Notes: generated by a model not told the origin, from the letters alone. DNA of 27,814 bases from CAYJIL01 sp964370235 (GCA_964370235.1 CAYJIL010000022.1:1-27814), one strand, 5' to 3'. Positions 8,325-16,451 are shown, counted from the first letter of the stretch. Numbers and translations: made by a program.

Positions 8325-9440
8325 TTATAATCTTGACTTAAAATCCTCGTATCCAAACTGTTTGATTAATTCCATTGTGCCATCTGTGCGCTCCAAATAT
8401 ATTGATGGAAGGTTGACACCATTAAAGGTATTGTTCTTTACCATTGAGTAAATAGCCATATCCTCAAATATTACTCTGTCGCCAATGGCTAACTCTTTGT
8501 CAAACGAATAGTCACCAATAATATCACCTGCTAGGCATGTTGGGCCGCCAAAGCGGTAGGTGTGCGCCTTTTCGCCAGCTTCTGCGCTATTTTGTAGTGG
8601 TGGACGATATGGCATTTCTATAACGTCTGGCATATGGCATGCTGCCGAAGTATCTAGTATTGAGTTAACGACACCGCCATTTGGAATGAAATCTAGCACC
8701 GATGCAACCAAAAAACCAGCGTTTAGTGCAACAGCCTCTCCTGGCTCTAGGTAAACCTGCAAGTCGTACTTCTTTTTTGCGTAGTTAATTGTGTCGACAA
8801 GCAAATCTATGTTGTAGTCTTCTCGGCTAATGTGATGCCCACCCCCAAAGTTCAGCCATTTTAGCTGAGTAAGAAGATGCCCAAACTTTTGCTCTACATG
8901 CTCAAAAGTAGCTGCAAGTGCCTCGGCTCCTTGCTGGCAAAGAGTGTGAAAGTGTAAGCCTTCGATACCCTGTGGTAGCTCGCTAAGTAACTCGGCAACA
9001 GTGCCCATGCGTGAGCCCGGTGCACAAGGGTCATATATTGCGTGCTCTTGTTCAGAGTATTGTGGATTGATGCGAATACCACAAGATATTCCTTTTACCT
9101 GCTCGCTATATCTGTTATATTGTTGTGGTGAGTTAAAGACAATGTGGTCGCATATTTGTGTAATAGCCTCAAAATCGCTAGGGATATAGGCAGGCGAAAA
9201 AATATGCACCTCTTTGCCCATCTCCTCGTGCCCCAAACGTGCCTCGTGCAGCGAGCTAGATGTTACACCATCTAGGTATTGGGCAATAATATCAAAAGTT
9301 GAGTACATCGAAAAGCACTTTGTTGCAAGAAGAATTTTGCAGCCCGTGCGCTCTTTAACACCTTTTAGTATCTCTAGGTTTTTGCGAAGTAGTTTCTCTG
9401 AAACCACATACGCAGGTGTTGGTATTGTTGAATAATTCAC
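8325..9440 (-). CDS. nspC: Carboxy(nor)spermidine decarboxylase
   Basis: PLP-dependent fold-III decarboxylase that converts carboxyspermidine (or carboxynorspermidine) to spermidine (norspermidine), the last step of the SAM-independent polyamine route in the cytoplasm. The 371-aa length fits the family. Visible: PLP lysine Lys41 in LATKCFS, a Gly-rich phosphate loop at 199-201 (FGGGHH), EPGE at 232-235, and the catalytic cysteine Cys302 with Asp306 in GGPTCLAGD, plus the C-terminal tyrosine in YSMVKNNTFNG. It lies 79 nt downstream of the dehydrogenase, with a bulged hairpin in the gap. Since this locus makes putrescine, the physiological product is most likely spermidine; the family also accepts the norspermidine precursor, so specificity is inferred. 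Confidence 0.94.
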   Translation of the reverse strand: MNYSTIPTPAYVVSEKLLRKNLEILKGVKERTGCKILLATKCFSMYSTFDIIAQYLDGVTSSSLHEARLGHEEMGKEVHIFSPAYIPSDFEAITQICDHIVFNSPQQYNRYSEQVKGISCGIRINPQYSEQEHAIYDPCAPGSRMGTVAELLSELPQGIEGLHFHTLCQQGAEALAATFEHVEQKFGHLLTQLKWLNFGGGHHISREDYNIDLLVDTINYAKKKYDLQVYLEPGEAVALNAGFLVASVLDFIPNGGVVNSILDTSAACHMPDVIEMPYRPPLQNSAEAGEKAHTYRFGGPTCLAGDIIGDYSFDKELAIGDRVIFEDMAIYSMVKNNTFNGVNLPSIYLERTDGTMELIKQFGYEDFKSRL

Positions 9441-9466
9441 TGTTCTTTACTTTTTATATATAACCA

Positions 9467-9497
9467 CAAGCCACCCACCGAGAACGGGGATGGCTTG
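9467..9497. repeat. Bulged hairpin between the dehydrogenase and decarboxylase genes
   Basis: CAAGCCA (9467-9473) pairs with TGGCTTG (9491-9497), and CC and CCG inside pair further around an AGAA loop, with one mismatch and one bulged base. No T-run follows on the minus strand, so it is not a terminator. It lies in the mRNA leader of the decarboxylase and could be a processing or attenuation element. Confidence 0.5.
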
Positions 9498-9519
9498 CAG
9501 TTGTGAATATATTGCTTAA

Positions 9520-10725
9520 TTAGTCTACTAGTACTGGGTTGAACTCCTCAATCCAAGGTAGACCACACTCGTTTAGTTTTTCCATGAATGGATCTGGGTT
9601 GAACTCCTCTACGTTGTAAACACCAGCCTTTTTCCACTGGCCAGTTAACACCATCATAGCACCAATCATTGCTGGAACACCCGTTGTGTATGAAATGGCT
9701 TGTGAGCCAACTTCACGGTAACACTCTTGGTGGTCACACACGTTGTATAGGTAGTAGTGCTTTGTTTGACCATCTTTCTTACCAGTAAAGATACAACCAA
9801 TGTTTGTCTTGCCTTTTGTGCGTGGGCCTAGCGATGCTGGGTCTGGTAGGATAGCCTTTAGGAACTGAAGAGGCACAATCTCACGACCCTCATACATGAT
9901 AGGCTTGATAGATGTCATACCTACATTCTCTAGCACGTTAAGGTGTGTGATATATTGCTGACCAAATGTCATAAAGAAACGAATACGCTTAACACCTTTG
10001 ATGTTGATTGCTAGAGACTCTAGCTCTTCGTGGTGTAGTAGGTACATATCTTTCATGCCAATTTGTGCGAAATTGTACTCACGCTTAATTTCAAGTGGCT
10101 TAGTGTGCACCCATGCACCATTCTCAATGTAGCTACCATCGGCAGTAATTTCACGAATGTTAATCTCTGGGTTGAAGTTTGTAGCAAATGGGTAACCATG
10201 GTCGCCGCCGTTTGCATCCAAAATATCGATGTACTCAATTTCGTCGAAGTGGTGCTTTTGTGCATAAGCACTAAAGATACCTGTTACACCAGGGTCGAAA
10301 CCACAACCAAGAACAGCTGTAATACCAGCTTTCTCGAAACGCTCACGGTATGCCCACTGCCAGCTATACTCAAACTTAGCTGTGTCAAGTGGCTCGTAAT
10401 TTGCTGTATCTAGGTAGTCTACTTTGCACTCAAGACAAGCATCCATAATTGTTAGATCTTGGTACGGAAGTGCAACGTTAATACATATATCTGGTTTAAA
10501 CTCATTCATAAGAGTAACTAGCTCAGGTACATTGTCTGCGTCAACCTGTGCTGTGTGAATGATAGTTTCTGTTTTTCCCTCTAGCTCTGCCTTAAAGTAG
10601 TCACACTTAGACTTTGTGCGGCTAGCAATCATAATCTCTCCAAAAACGTCGGAGTGTTGGCAACATTTGTGTATCACTACGCCGGCAACTCCACCTGCGC
10701 CAATGATTAATGCTTTTTTCTTCAT
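9520..10725 (-). CDS. Carboxyspermidine dehydrogenase (saccharopine dehydrogenase family)
   Basis: Reductively condenses putrescine (or diaminopropane) with aspartate beta-semialdehyde to carboxy(nor)spermidine, using NADPH. The 401-aa protein begins with a Rossmann dinucleotide site (GAGGVAG, residues 8-14), and its saccharopine-dehydrogenase-like C-terminal part includes VLGCGFDPGVTG and the REVGSQAISYTTGVPA segment typical of the CANSDH/CASDH group. Pairing with the NspC-type decarboxylase immediately downstream supports this call over a lysine-pathway saccharopine enzyme. A 98-nt gap separates it from agmatinase upstream. No strong promoter is seen there, so co-transcription from the arginine decarboxylase promoter is likely. 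Confidence 0.93.
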   Translation of the reverse strand: MKKKALIIGAGGVAGVVIHKCCQHSDVFGEIMIASRTKSKCDYFKAELEGKTETIIHTAQVDADNVPELVTLMNEFKPDICINVALPYQDLTIMDACLECKVDYLDTANYEPLDTAKFEYSWQWAYRERFEKAGITAVLGCGFDPGVTGIFSAYAQKHHFDEIEYIDILDANGGDHGYPFATNFNPEINIREITADGSYIENGAWVHTKPLEIKREYNFAQIGMKDMYLLHHEELESLAINIKGVKRIRFFMTFGQQYITHLNVLENVGMTSIKPIMYEGREIVPLQFLKAILPDPASLGPRTKGKTNIGCIFTGKKDGQTKHYYLYNVCDHQECYREVGSQAISYTTGVPAMIGAMMVLTGQWKKAGVYNVEEFNPDPFMEKLNECGLPWIEEFNPVLVD

Positions 10726-10823
10726 CGTAGAAATATTAAAGGTTTATTATCTTTTAAATTTTGTATTGCTCAAGAGTGTAAAGTTATAAAAAATGGTATT
10801 TACTCCTATACTCCCGCTCTTTT

Positions 10824-11672
10824 TTATTTTATGGTAGCAAGTAGCAACTCACGTACAACCTTGCAAGCTACTGCCGTTGATACTCCGCTAGCGTCATAGT
10901 GTGGTGCTAGCTCGTTAACATCCATACCCACAACGTTTAGTCTATCGAGCTTTGTAATAACATCGACAAGCTCGGTGAATGAGATACCACCAGCCTCGGG
11001 TGTGCCCGTACCTGCAAATATAGATGGGTCTAGCACATCTAAGTCGAGTGTAAAGTAGACAGGCTTGCCTGCTAGTTTTTGTGCTATCTGCTCAAAGGTT
11101 TTTGTTGTGAACTTTTCTCTGTATATTCCCTCTAGTGCAAACTCGTTGCGCTCGCCCGAGCGTATTCCAAACTGATAGATGCGATTTTTGCCTACTAAAT
11201 CGAAACAACGTCTCATAACACAAGCGTGCGAAAGCTCTTGCCCTAGATAATCGGTACGAAGGTCGGCATGTGCGTCAAGGTGCACAATCACAACATCGGG
11301 GTAGCGCTCAAGCACAGCTTTAAACTGAGGTAGAGTAACAAGGTGTTCGCCACCAATCATTAATGGAATTTTTTTGTCGCTAAGGATTTGCTTGCTACAC
11401 TTATATATCATATCTAGCGAACCCTCAACATTACCCATAACAAGTTCTAGGTCACCCATGTCTACAATAGAGTAGTCCTCTAGGTCTCTGTCTTGGTATG
11501 GCGAATATGTCTCAATACCAAATGACTCGCTACGAATAGCCGCAGGGCCAAAACGAGTTCCTGGTCTGAATGATGTTGTTTGATCCATCGGTGCACCAAA
11601 AATTACAGCCTTTGCATCTTGGTAGGATGCATCGCAACCGATAAATGTTTGTATGTTAGCTTTTATATCCAT
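10824..11672 (-). CDS. speB: Agmatinase (agmatine ureohydrolase)
   Basis: Hydrolyses agmatine to putrescine and urea. The 282-aa product has the full ureohydrolase signature: His110 in GGEH, Asp133/His135/Asp137 in HLDAHADL, and Asp210/Asp212 in TLDLDVLDPS, which together hold the two Mn ions, and GTGTPEAGG at 221-229. The start codon lies 1 nt after the arginine decarboxylase stop (TAA G ATG), a sign of translational coupling. The start is supported by a full-length N-terminus and by this junction. Context settles agmatinase over arginase, formiminoglutamase or guanidinobutyrase: the gene lies between an arginine decarboxylase and a putrescine-consuming dehydrogenase. Confidence 0.95.
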   Translation of the reverse strand: MDIKANIQTFIGCDASYQDAKAVIFGAPMDQTTSFRPGTRFGPAAIRSESFGIETYSPYQDRDLEDYSIVDMGDLELVMGNVEGSLDMIYKCSKQILSDKKIPLMIGGEHLVTLPQFKAVLERYPDVVIVHLDAHADLRTDYLGQELSHACVMRRCFDLVGKNRIYQFGIRSGERNEFALEGIYREKFTTKTFEQIAQKLAGKPVYFTLDLDVLDPSIFAGTGTPEAGGISFTELVDVITKLDRLNVVGMDVNELAPHYDASGVSTAVACKVVRELLLATIK

Positions 11673-11673
11673 C

Positions 11674-13062
11674 TTAGTATCCTAGAATTTTGAGCATCGA
11701 TTTGTAGCTCTGCTCCTTTGCAAATAGTTTTGTTGTATAGCCGCCATTGTCGTCCTTGTCTACTACAATTAGCTTTGGGGCAGGTATTAGGCAGTGTTGA
11801 ACACCTCCAAAACCGCTCAAGCTCTCTTGGTATGCCCCCATGTGGAAGAATCCAATATACTGCTCCTCGCCCGGTTGTAGTTTAGGCATGAATATAGCGT
11901 TTGAGTGTGCTTCGGCATTGTAGAAATCTTCGCTATCGCAAGTTAATCCACCAAGGTTGACACGCTCATACTCTTTGTCCCAGTTGTTGATTGCTAGGAA
12001 TAGGTATCGCTGATCTATTGCCCAAGTGTCGGGCATTGTTGTCATAAACGAGCTGTCGATCATGTTCCAAAGCTCTCGGTCGTTCTGCTGCTTTTGGTTG
12101 ATGATGCTATATAGCATTGCACCACTTTCGCCAACTGTGTAGCTACCAAACTCGGTGTAGATGTTTGGCTCGGGCACATAGTTGTTCTCGCATGTGCTCT
12201 TGATTTGCGAAACAATCTCCTCTGCCATGTAGTCGTAGTCGTACTCAAAATTCAAGTGGTCTTGAATAGGGAATCCGCCACCAATATTTAGCGAGTCAAG
12301 CGATGGACATATCTTTTTTAGCTCGCAATATAGCTCAACTGCTTTGCGTAGCTCGTTCCAGTAGTATGCCGTGTCTTTAATGCCTGTATTGATGAAAAAG
12401 TGCAACATCTTTAGCTTGATGTTGGGGTTCTTGTGTATCTTCTCCTTATAAAAGGACATGATATCATTATATCTTACACCAAGGCGAGATGTATAGAACG
12501 TAAACTTAGGTTCCTCCTCAGACGCAATTCTTATACCAATGTTAAGTTTTAGATCCGACGTGTCGTAAAGGTCTATCTCAAACTTATTATCAAGGATTGG
12601 AATTACATTTTTGAAACCAAGGCGTATCAAACGCTCGATGTTCTCGATGTACTGAGGACGTTTGAATCCGTTACATATAATATAAGTATCTGGTTTAAGT
12701 GTCCCCGATTCGTATAGGCTTTCGAGTATGTTAATGTCGAATGCCGACGAAGTTTCGATATTTACTTCGTTCTTTAACACCTCGTCAAGCACAAAGCTAA
12801 AATGTGAGCTCTTTGTGCAGTAACAGTAGTGGTAGTCAGCATTATAGTCAACCTTTGCCATTGCTACATTAAACATGCGGCGAGCACGCTGTATGTTCTG
12901 TGAAATTTTTGGTAAGTAGCAGACTCTTAGTGGTGTACCATACTGTTTGATTATGTCTACTAACGGAATGCCAAACCACTCAAGATTGTGGTTGTTTGTT
13001 GCAAAAGCCTCTATCGGAAAGTCGAAGGTTTGCTCAATTAAATCAGAATACTTGTTTTTCAT
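11674..13062 (-). CDS. Short-form arginine decarboxylase (fold III, PLP)
   Basis: Predicted to decarboxylate arginine to agmatine, feeding the agmatinase encoded 1 nt downstream. The 462-aa protein has the alanine-racemase-like fold: PLP lysine Lys84 (YCTKSSHF), Gly-rich loop 261-263 (NIGGGFP), phosphate-site EFGSYTVGESG (304-314), catalytic Cys375 with Asp379 in GGLTCDSED, and Tyr411 in HMGAY. It is much shorter than E. coli SpeA (about 650 aa) and lacks its inserted helical domain, matching the compact arginine decarboxylase-like family common in Bacteroidetes. The family alone does not prove arginine over lysine, ornithine or diaminopimelate as substrate; the adjacent agmatinase makes arginine much the most likely. 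A good promoter lies at 13144-13175. Confidence 0.87.
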   Translation of the reverse strand: MKNKYSDLIEQTFDFPIEAFATNNHNLEWFGIPLVDIIKQYGTPLRVCYLPKISQNIQRARRMFNVAMAKVDYNADYHYCYCTKSSHFSFVLDEVLKNEVNIETSSAFDINILESLYESGTLKPDTYIICNGFKRPQYIENIERLIRLGFKNVIPILDNKFEIDLYDTSDLKLNIGIRIASEEEPKFTFYTSRLGVRYNDIMSFYKEKIHKNPNIKLKMLHFFINTGIKDTAYYWNELRKAVELYCELKKICPSLDSLNIGGGFPIQDHLNFEYDYDYMAEEIVSQIKSTCENNYVPEPNIYTEFGSYTVGESGAMLYSIINQKQQNDRELWNMIDSSFMTTMPDTWAIDQRYLFLAINNWDKEYERVNLGGLTCDSEDFYNAEAHSNAIFMPKLQPGEEQYIGFFHMGAYQESLSGFGGVQHCLIPAPKLIVVDKDDNGGYTTKLFAKEQSYKSMLKILGY

Positions 13063-13078
13063 TCTTGTTCATTAATGG

Positions 13079-13097
13079 AATGTAATTAAGTTACATT
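13079..13097. repeat. Inverted repeat in the polyamine operon leader
   Basis: AATGTAA (13079-13085), a 5-nt spacer, and TTACATT (13091-13097) form a perfect 7-bp dyad between the predicted transcript start (near 13137) and the arginine decarboxylase ATG. It could be an operator or an mRNA hairpin. No repressor gene is nearby. Confidence 0.35.
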
Positions 13098-13143
13098 GCC
13101 TTAATTTGTATTATCTAATCTATTTTGTTTTAGAATGTGTGCG

Positions 13144-13175
13144 CAAATGTAGTAAACTTTATGTGAAAATACAAG
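13144..13175 (-). promoter_or_regulatory. Candidate promoter of the polyamine operon
   Basis: Read on the minus strand, CTTG (13175-13172), a 20-nt spacer and TACATTTG (13151-13144) match the Bacteroidetes consensus with a perfect -7 box. The inferred start is near 13137, about 75 nt before the arginine decarboxylase ATG. Confidence 0.65.
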
Positions 13176-13228
13176 ACTTAAATGAATATGTAGTAGTATC
13201 TTAAATATTTTGGGTGGTATATTGCAAA

Positions 13229-13264
13229 AAAAAGACGTTTCGAATTAACTCGAAACGTCTTTTT
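13229..13264 (-). terminator. Terminator of tRNA-Val
   Basis: A perfect 15-bp stem (13229-13243 with 13250-13264) and a 6-nt loop. Read on the minus strand it ends in a run of eight T, just after the tRNA 3' end. It separates the tRNA from the polyamine promoter that follows on the same strand. Confidence 0.9.
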
Positions 13265-13271
13265 AACGGTG

Positions 13272-13346
13272 TGGGAGCAAAGGGAGTCGAACCCCTGACC
13301 CTCTGCTTGTAAGGCAGATGCTCTAAACCAACTGAGCTATGCTCCC
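13272..13346 (-). tRNA. tRNA-Val (anticodon TAC)
   Basis: A complete 75-nt cloverleaf reads on the minus strand: acceptor GGGAGCA/TGCTCCC, D-arm stem GCTC/GAGC, anticodon stem TCTGC/GCAGA with loop CTTACAA (anticodon TAC, valine GTA), and T-loop TTCGACT. The discriminator is A and CCA is not encoded. A near-perfect promoter lies just upstream and a terminator just downstream, so it is an independent unit. No integrase or attachment-site duplication is seen beside it. Confidence 0.97.
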
Positions 13347-13358
13347 TCAATTGCAGTG

Positions 13359-13390
13359 CAAATATATGGCAAATATTTTTAACCACCAAA
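13359..13390 (-). promoter_or_regulatory. Consensus promoter of tRNA-Val
   Basis: On the minus strand TTTG (13390-13387), exactly 20 nt, then TATATTTG (13366-13359): a full match to the TTTG-N20-TAnnTTTG promoter of Bacteroidetes. The expected start is about 6 nt before the mature tRNA 5' end. This is the best promoter match in the window. Confidence 0.85.
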
Positions 13391-13480
13391 TTTTGTGTAA
13401 ATATTTTTTAATTTTTATCGAAAATAGTTGTTTTATGCGACTTTTGTTACATTATAATACAATATTTAATTTTTTTTAAT

Positions 13481-13488
13481 TACATTTG
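13481..13488 (+). promoter_or_regulatory. Possible -7 box for mazG
   Basis: TACATTTG at 13481-13488 fits the TAnnTTTG box and would start a transcript about 25 nt before the mazG ATG. No good -33 box lies at the right spacing, so this is weak. A combination of TTTG at 13443-13446 with TAATTTTT is an alternative. Confidence 0.3.
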
Positions 13489-13518
13489 AAGTTATTTTTA
13501 TGCACATTAAATTAGCAC

Positions 13519-14292
13519 ATGGATAGGTTAGAAACAACGGCGGCGCTACTCGATACTCTGGATCGATTGAGAGAGGAGTGTCCTTGGGATCGCAAACAAA
13601 CAATAGAGTCTTTGCGAGATAATACAATAGAGGAGTGTTATGAGCTTGTAGATGCCATTAATAGTGGCGACTTTGTAGGCATAAAAGAGGAGCTTGGCGA
13701 CTTGCTACTACACGTTGCATTCTACTCTAAAATTGCATCAGAAAAGGGCGAGTTTACATTTTCGGACGTAGCCAAGGCCGTTGACCAAAAGCTAATATAT
13801 CGCCATCCGCATGTTTTTGGCGAGTTAGACCTATCGACTAGCGACGAGGTTGTCTCTTCTTGGGAGGCAATCAAGCAAAAAGAGCGTGCAGGTAAAGGCG
13901 TGCTTTCGGGTGTTCCTTCGTCGCTTCCGCCGCTAGTAAAAGCATTTAGGGTGCAACAAAAGGCATCGGCAGTTGGTTTTGACTGGGATGAGCCAGCACT
14001 GGTGTTTGCAAAAGTAAAAGAAGAAATTGCCGAGGTAGAGGCCGAGCTTACAACAAACAACAAAGAGGCTCTGTCATCGGAAATAGGCGATGCTCTGTTT
14101 GCGCTAGTGAACTTGGCTCGCAAATATGACATCAACCCGTCTGATTCGCTAGAGGGTGCAAACAAAAAATTCATGAGCAGGTTCAACTACATTGAATCGC
14201 AGGCTGCAAAAGCTCAAACGACTATGCAGCAAATGAACCTCGATCAAATGGAACAACTATGGAACGAGGCCAAACAGATAGAGCGAAAATAG
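13519..14292 (+). CDS. mazG: MazG nucleoside triphosphate pyrophosphohydrolase
   Basis: House-cleaning enzyme that hydrolyses (non-canonical) NTPs to NMP and pyrophosphate. The 257-aa length matches the two-domain MazG of E. coli type. The N-terminal domain shows CPWDRKQT (21-28) and the metal-binding acidic motifs EECYE (38-42) and EELGD (57-61); the C-terminal repeat shows EEIAEVEAEL and EIGDALFALVNLARK. It is first in the plus-strand run, divergent from the tRNA and polyamine genes, and 39 nt ahead of the carbonic-anhydrase-like gene. The TAG stop is followed by no visible terminator. Confidence 0.95.
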   Translation: MDRLETTAALLDTLDRLREECPWDRKQTIESLRDNTIEECYELVDAINSGDFVGIKEELGDLLLHVAFYSKIASEKGEFTFSDVAKAVDQKLIYRHPHVFGELDLSTSDEVVSSWEAIKQKERAGKGVLSGVPSSLPPLVKAFRVQQKASAVGFDWDEPALVFAKVKEEIAEVEAELTTNNKEALSSEIGDALFALVNLARKYDINPSDSLEGANKKFMSRFNYIESQAAKAQTTMQQMNLDQMEQLWNEAKQIERK

Positions 14293-14331
14293 GCTCTAGG
14301 GTGAGAGAATAATAGCAATTTAACAAATAAT

Positions 14332-14856
14332 ATGGCACTAATTAAAACAGTAAGGGGTAACACCCCACAGTTTGGCGAGAACTGCTTTCTTGCCGAGAAT
14401 GCAACTATCGTTGGCGATGTAACAATGGGTAAAGATTGTAGCATATGGTTTGGCGCAGTACTTCGTGGCGATGTAAACACTATTACAATTGGCGATAGAG
14501 TAAATATTCAGGATGGAGCAGTGGTTCATACACTATATCAGCGATCGACTACAACTATTGGTAACAACGTGTCGATTGGTCACAATGTAGTAGTGCATGG
14601 TGCAACCATCGAGGATAACTGCCTAATAGGTATGGGGGCTGTGGTGCTAGATAATGCTGTAATTGGTAAAGGATCTATAATCGCCGCCAATGCACTTGTG
14701 CTTACGGGGACAATCGTAGAGCCCGGTTCGATATATGCAGGTGTGCCAGCCAAAAAGATAAAGAGTGTCGACCCACAGCAAAATCGTGATATGATCGAGC
14801 GCATAGCAAACGACTATATGATGTATGCCTCGTGGTATGATAATGAGCAGGAGTAA
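14332..14856 (+). CDS. Gamma-carbonic anhydrase family hexapeptide protein
   Basis: A 174-aa left-handed beta-helix protein of the gamma-CA/YrdA/PaaY group, which forms trimers with Zn at subunit interfaces; possible CO2 hydration. The three expected histidine ligands are present (His66 in VVHT, His84 and His89 in SIGHNVVVHG), as are Arg45 and Asp47 in LRGD and Gln60. Repeated [I/V]-G-x-x hexads run from about 25 to 135, then a C-terminal helix. It lacks the long acidic loop of the archaeal Cam enzyme, and many such short homologues have weak or no measured activity, so the catalytic role is uncertain. The next gene starts 2 nt after its stop, indicating an operon. Confidence 0.9.
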   Translation: MALIKTVRGNTPQFGENCFLAENATIVGDVTMGKDCSIWFGAVLRGDVNTITIGDRVNIQDGAVVHTLYQRSTTTIGNNVSIGHNVVVHGATIEDNCLIGMGAVVLDNAVIGKGSIIAANALVLTGTIVEPGSIYAGVPAKKIKSVDPQQNRDMIERIANDYMMYASWYDNEQE

Positions 14857-14858
14857 TT

Positions 14859-16427
14859 ATGAGTTTAGTAGTCACAAATAGTAAACAGGACTTTCTTTTC
14901 GATCTCATTAAAAGTCTATCGAAGGCCGAGAAGCGCAATTTTAAGCTCTTTGCCACTCGTCAGGCGGGTAATGCAGATGCAAAGTTTATATCGCTGTTCG
15001 ATGTGATGGATTCTCTGAGCGAGTATGATGAGGCTAAAATTCTAAAACGAAGCACCATTAAAAAAGGGCAATTGCCCAATGCAAAAGCCCATCTTTATAG
15101 GCAAATACTTGTTGCGTCACGTCACATTCGTGTGCAACATAATGTTAGCATGGAGCTAACCGAGCAGATAGACTTTGCTAGAATTTTGTATGATAAAGGC
15201 TTATATAAGCAGAGCCTAAAGATATTGGCAAAGGCAAAAAAGAGTGCAGTTTATATTGGTGAGCTTACAACGGCTCTAAAGATTGTAGAGTTTGAAAAGA
15301 GTATCGAGCTACTAAACGTAACTAACAGCACCTCGACACGTGCCGAGAGTCTATCTATTCAAACTACTCGACTTTGTAACCTAATAGATAGTACAAACCG
15401 CCTATCGAACCTCTCGATTCAGCTTTATAGCCTATACTTAAAGCTGGGCTATGTGCGTAGCCAAAGAGACCTAGACTTGGTAGAAAAGTTTTTTGTGCCC
15501 AAAATAAATAGTTATACCGATAATAAACTGTCGTTTCTAGAGAAGCTACACCTATACCAAGCAAAAATGTGGTATGGATATATTCGCTATGACTTTAAGG
15601 CTAGTTATCGTTATTCGAGCAAGGTGGTACAGCTATTCTCTGAGCGCAAAGAGATGCGCCCAATCCTATATGATCAATACCTAAAATCATATTCAAGGTT
15701 TTTGGAGTCACTGTTCTTGATTGGCGACTATCCTAGGCTCAAAAGTGCACTCGAAACATATGAGGGTGTGGCAAACGAAATTGCCGCCGAGAACGACCAT
15801 GCCTATATACTTTCTAGGCTTTCGCTCTTTTACAACAAAATTAACATTGCCTTTATGGAGGGTAATTTTAGTGGTAGCCTATATTTAGTAGACGAGGTCG
15901 AAGAGTTCTTAAAGGGGTATGGCTTGTTGGTTGATACACATTATAAGATGTTGCTATACTATAAGCTAGCGTGTCTAAACTTTGGTTGTCAACGATTTGT
16001 TGAGTCGATTCACTACTTGCAACACATTATTAAATCAAAGGATAATACAATTCGACGAGATTTGCAGTGTTTTGCTCGCATTCTCAACCTAATTGCATCT
16101 TATGAGTCGGGGCAGGACTATAACCTAGAGTACCAGATACGAAACGTGTATAGCTATATTGTAAAGATGAACGATATGCACATAGCCCAAAAAGAGGTAA
16201 TAAACTTTTTGAAAAGGCTAAATTCTATATACGCCTCCGATATTAGAGCAGAGCTTAACACGCTTTATTCTAGGCTGCAAGAGCTATCTTCACATCCATA
16301 CGAGCGCAGGCCATTCCTATACCTAGACATTATATCGTGGCTAGAGAGCAAGTTGCAAGGAGTGAGCGTTGAGCAGGTAATACAAGCAAAATTTGAGCGT
16401 AGTCAAAATAGCAGACTAAAGGCTTAA
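14859..16427 (+). CDS. Conserved-looking 522-aa helical protein, function unknown
   Basis: I do not recognise a named family. The protein is soluble, has no signal peptide or membrane segment, and is predicted almost wholly helical with many Leu, Lys and Tyr residues. Segments such as LYDKGLYKQSLKILAKAKK (about 107-125) and FVESIHYLQHIIKSKD look like TPR- or SEL-type helical hairpins, suggesting a protein-interaction scaffold. The N-terminus (FLFDLIKSLSKAEKRNFKLF) is basic. The start at 14859 is 2 nt after the carbonic-anhydrase-like stop, so it is probably translationally coupled. serS follows after 90 nt with its own candidate promoter, so this gene may end a mazG-CA-TPR unit. Nothing marks it as foreign; codon use resembles its neighbours. 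Confidence 0.85.
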   Translation: MSLVVTNSKQDFLFDLIKSLSKAEKRNFKLFATRQAGNADAKFISLFDVMDSLSEYDEAKILKRSTIKKGQLPNAKAHLYRQILVASRHIRVQHNVSMELTEQIDFARILYDKGLYKQSLKILAKAKKSAVYIGELTTALKIVEFEKSIELLNVTNSTSTRAESLSIQTTRLCNLIDSTNRLSNLSIQLYSLYLKLGYVRSQRDLDLVEKFFVPKINSYTDNKLSFLEKLHLYQAKMWYGYIRYDFKASYRYSSKVVQLFSERKEMRPILYDQYLKSYSRFLESLFLIGDYPRLKSALETYEGVANEIAAENDHAYILSRLSLFYNKINIAFMEGNFSGSLYLVDEVEEFLKGYGLLVDTHYKMLLYYKLACLNFGCQRFVESIHYLQHIIKSKDNTIRRDLQCFARILNLIASYESGQDYNLEYQIRNVYSYIVKMNDMHIAQKEVINFLKRLNSIYASDIRAELNTLYSRLQELSSHPYERRPFLYLDIISWLESKLQGVSVEQVIQAKFERSQNSRLKA

Positions 16428-16451
16428 TTTTATAAAGAGCCAATAATTTAC

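Noticed and set aside
10726..10823. Internal promoter between agmatinase and the dehydrogenase
   Set aside because: The best box (TAACTTTA) lacks the final G and has no -33 partner at the right spacing.
13272..13346. tRNA-Val as an integration site of a mobile element
   Set aside because: No integrase, no repeated tRNA 3' fragment and normal housekeeping genes on both sides.
13722..14186. 154-codon minus-strand open frame inside mazG
   Set aside because: Antisense shadow of a clearly conserved gene, Ser/Ala-rich with no motif or promoter.
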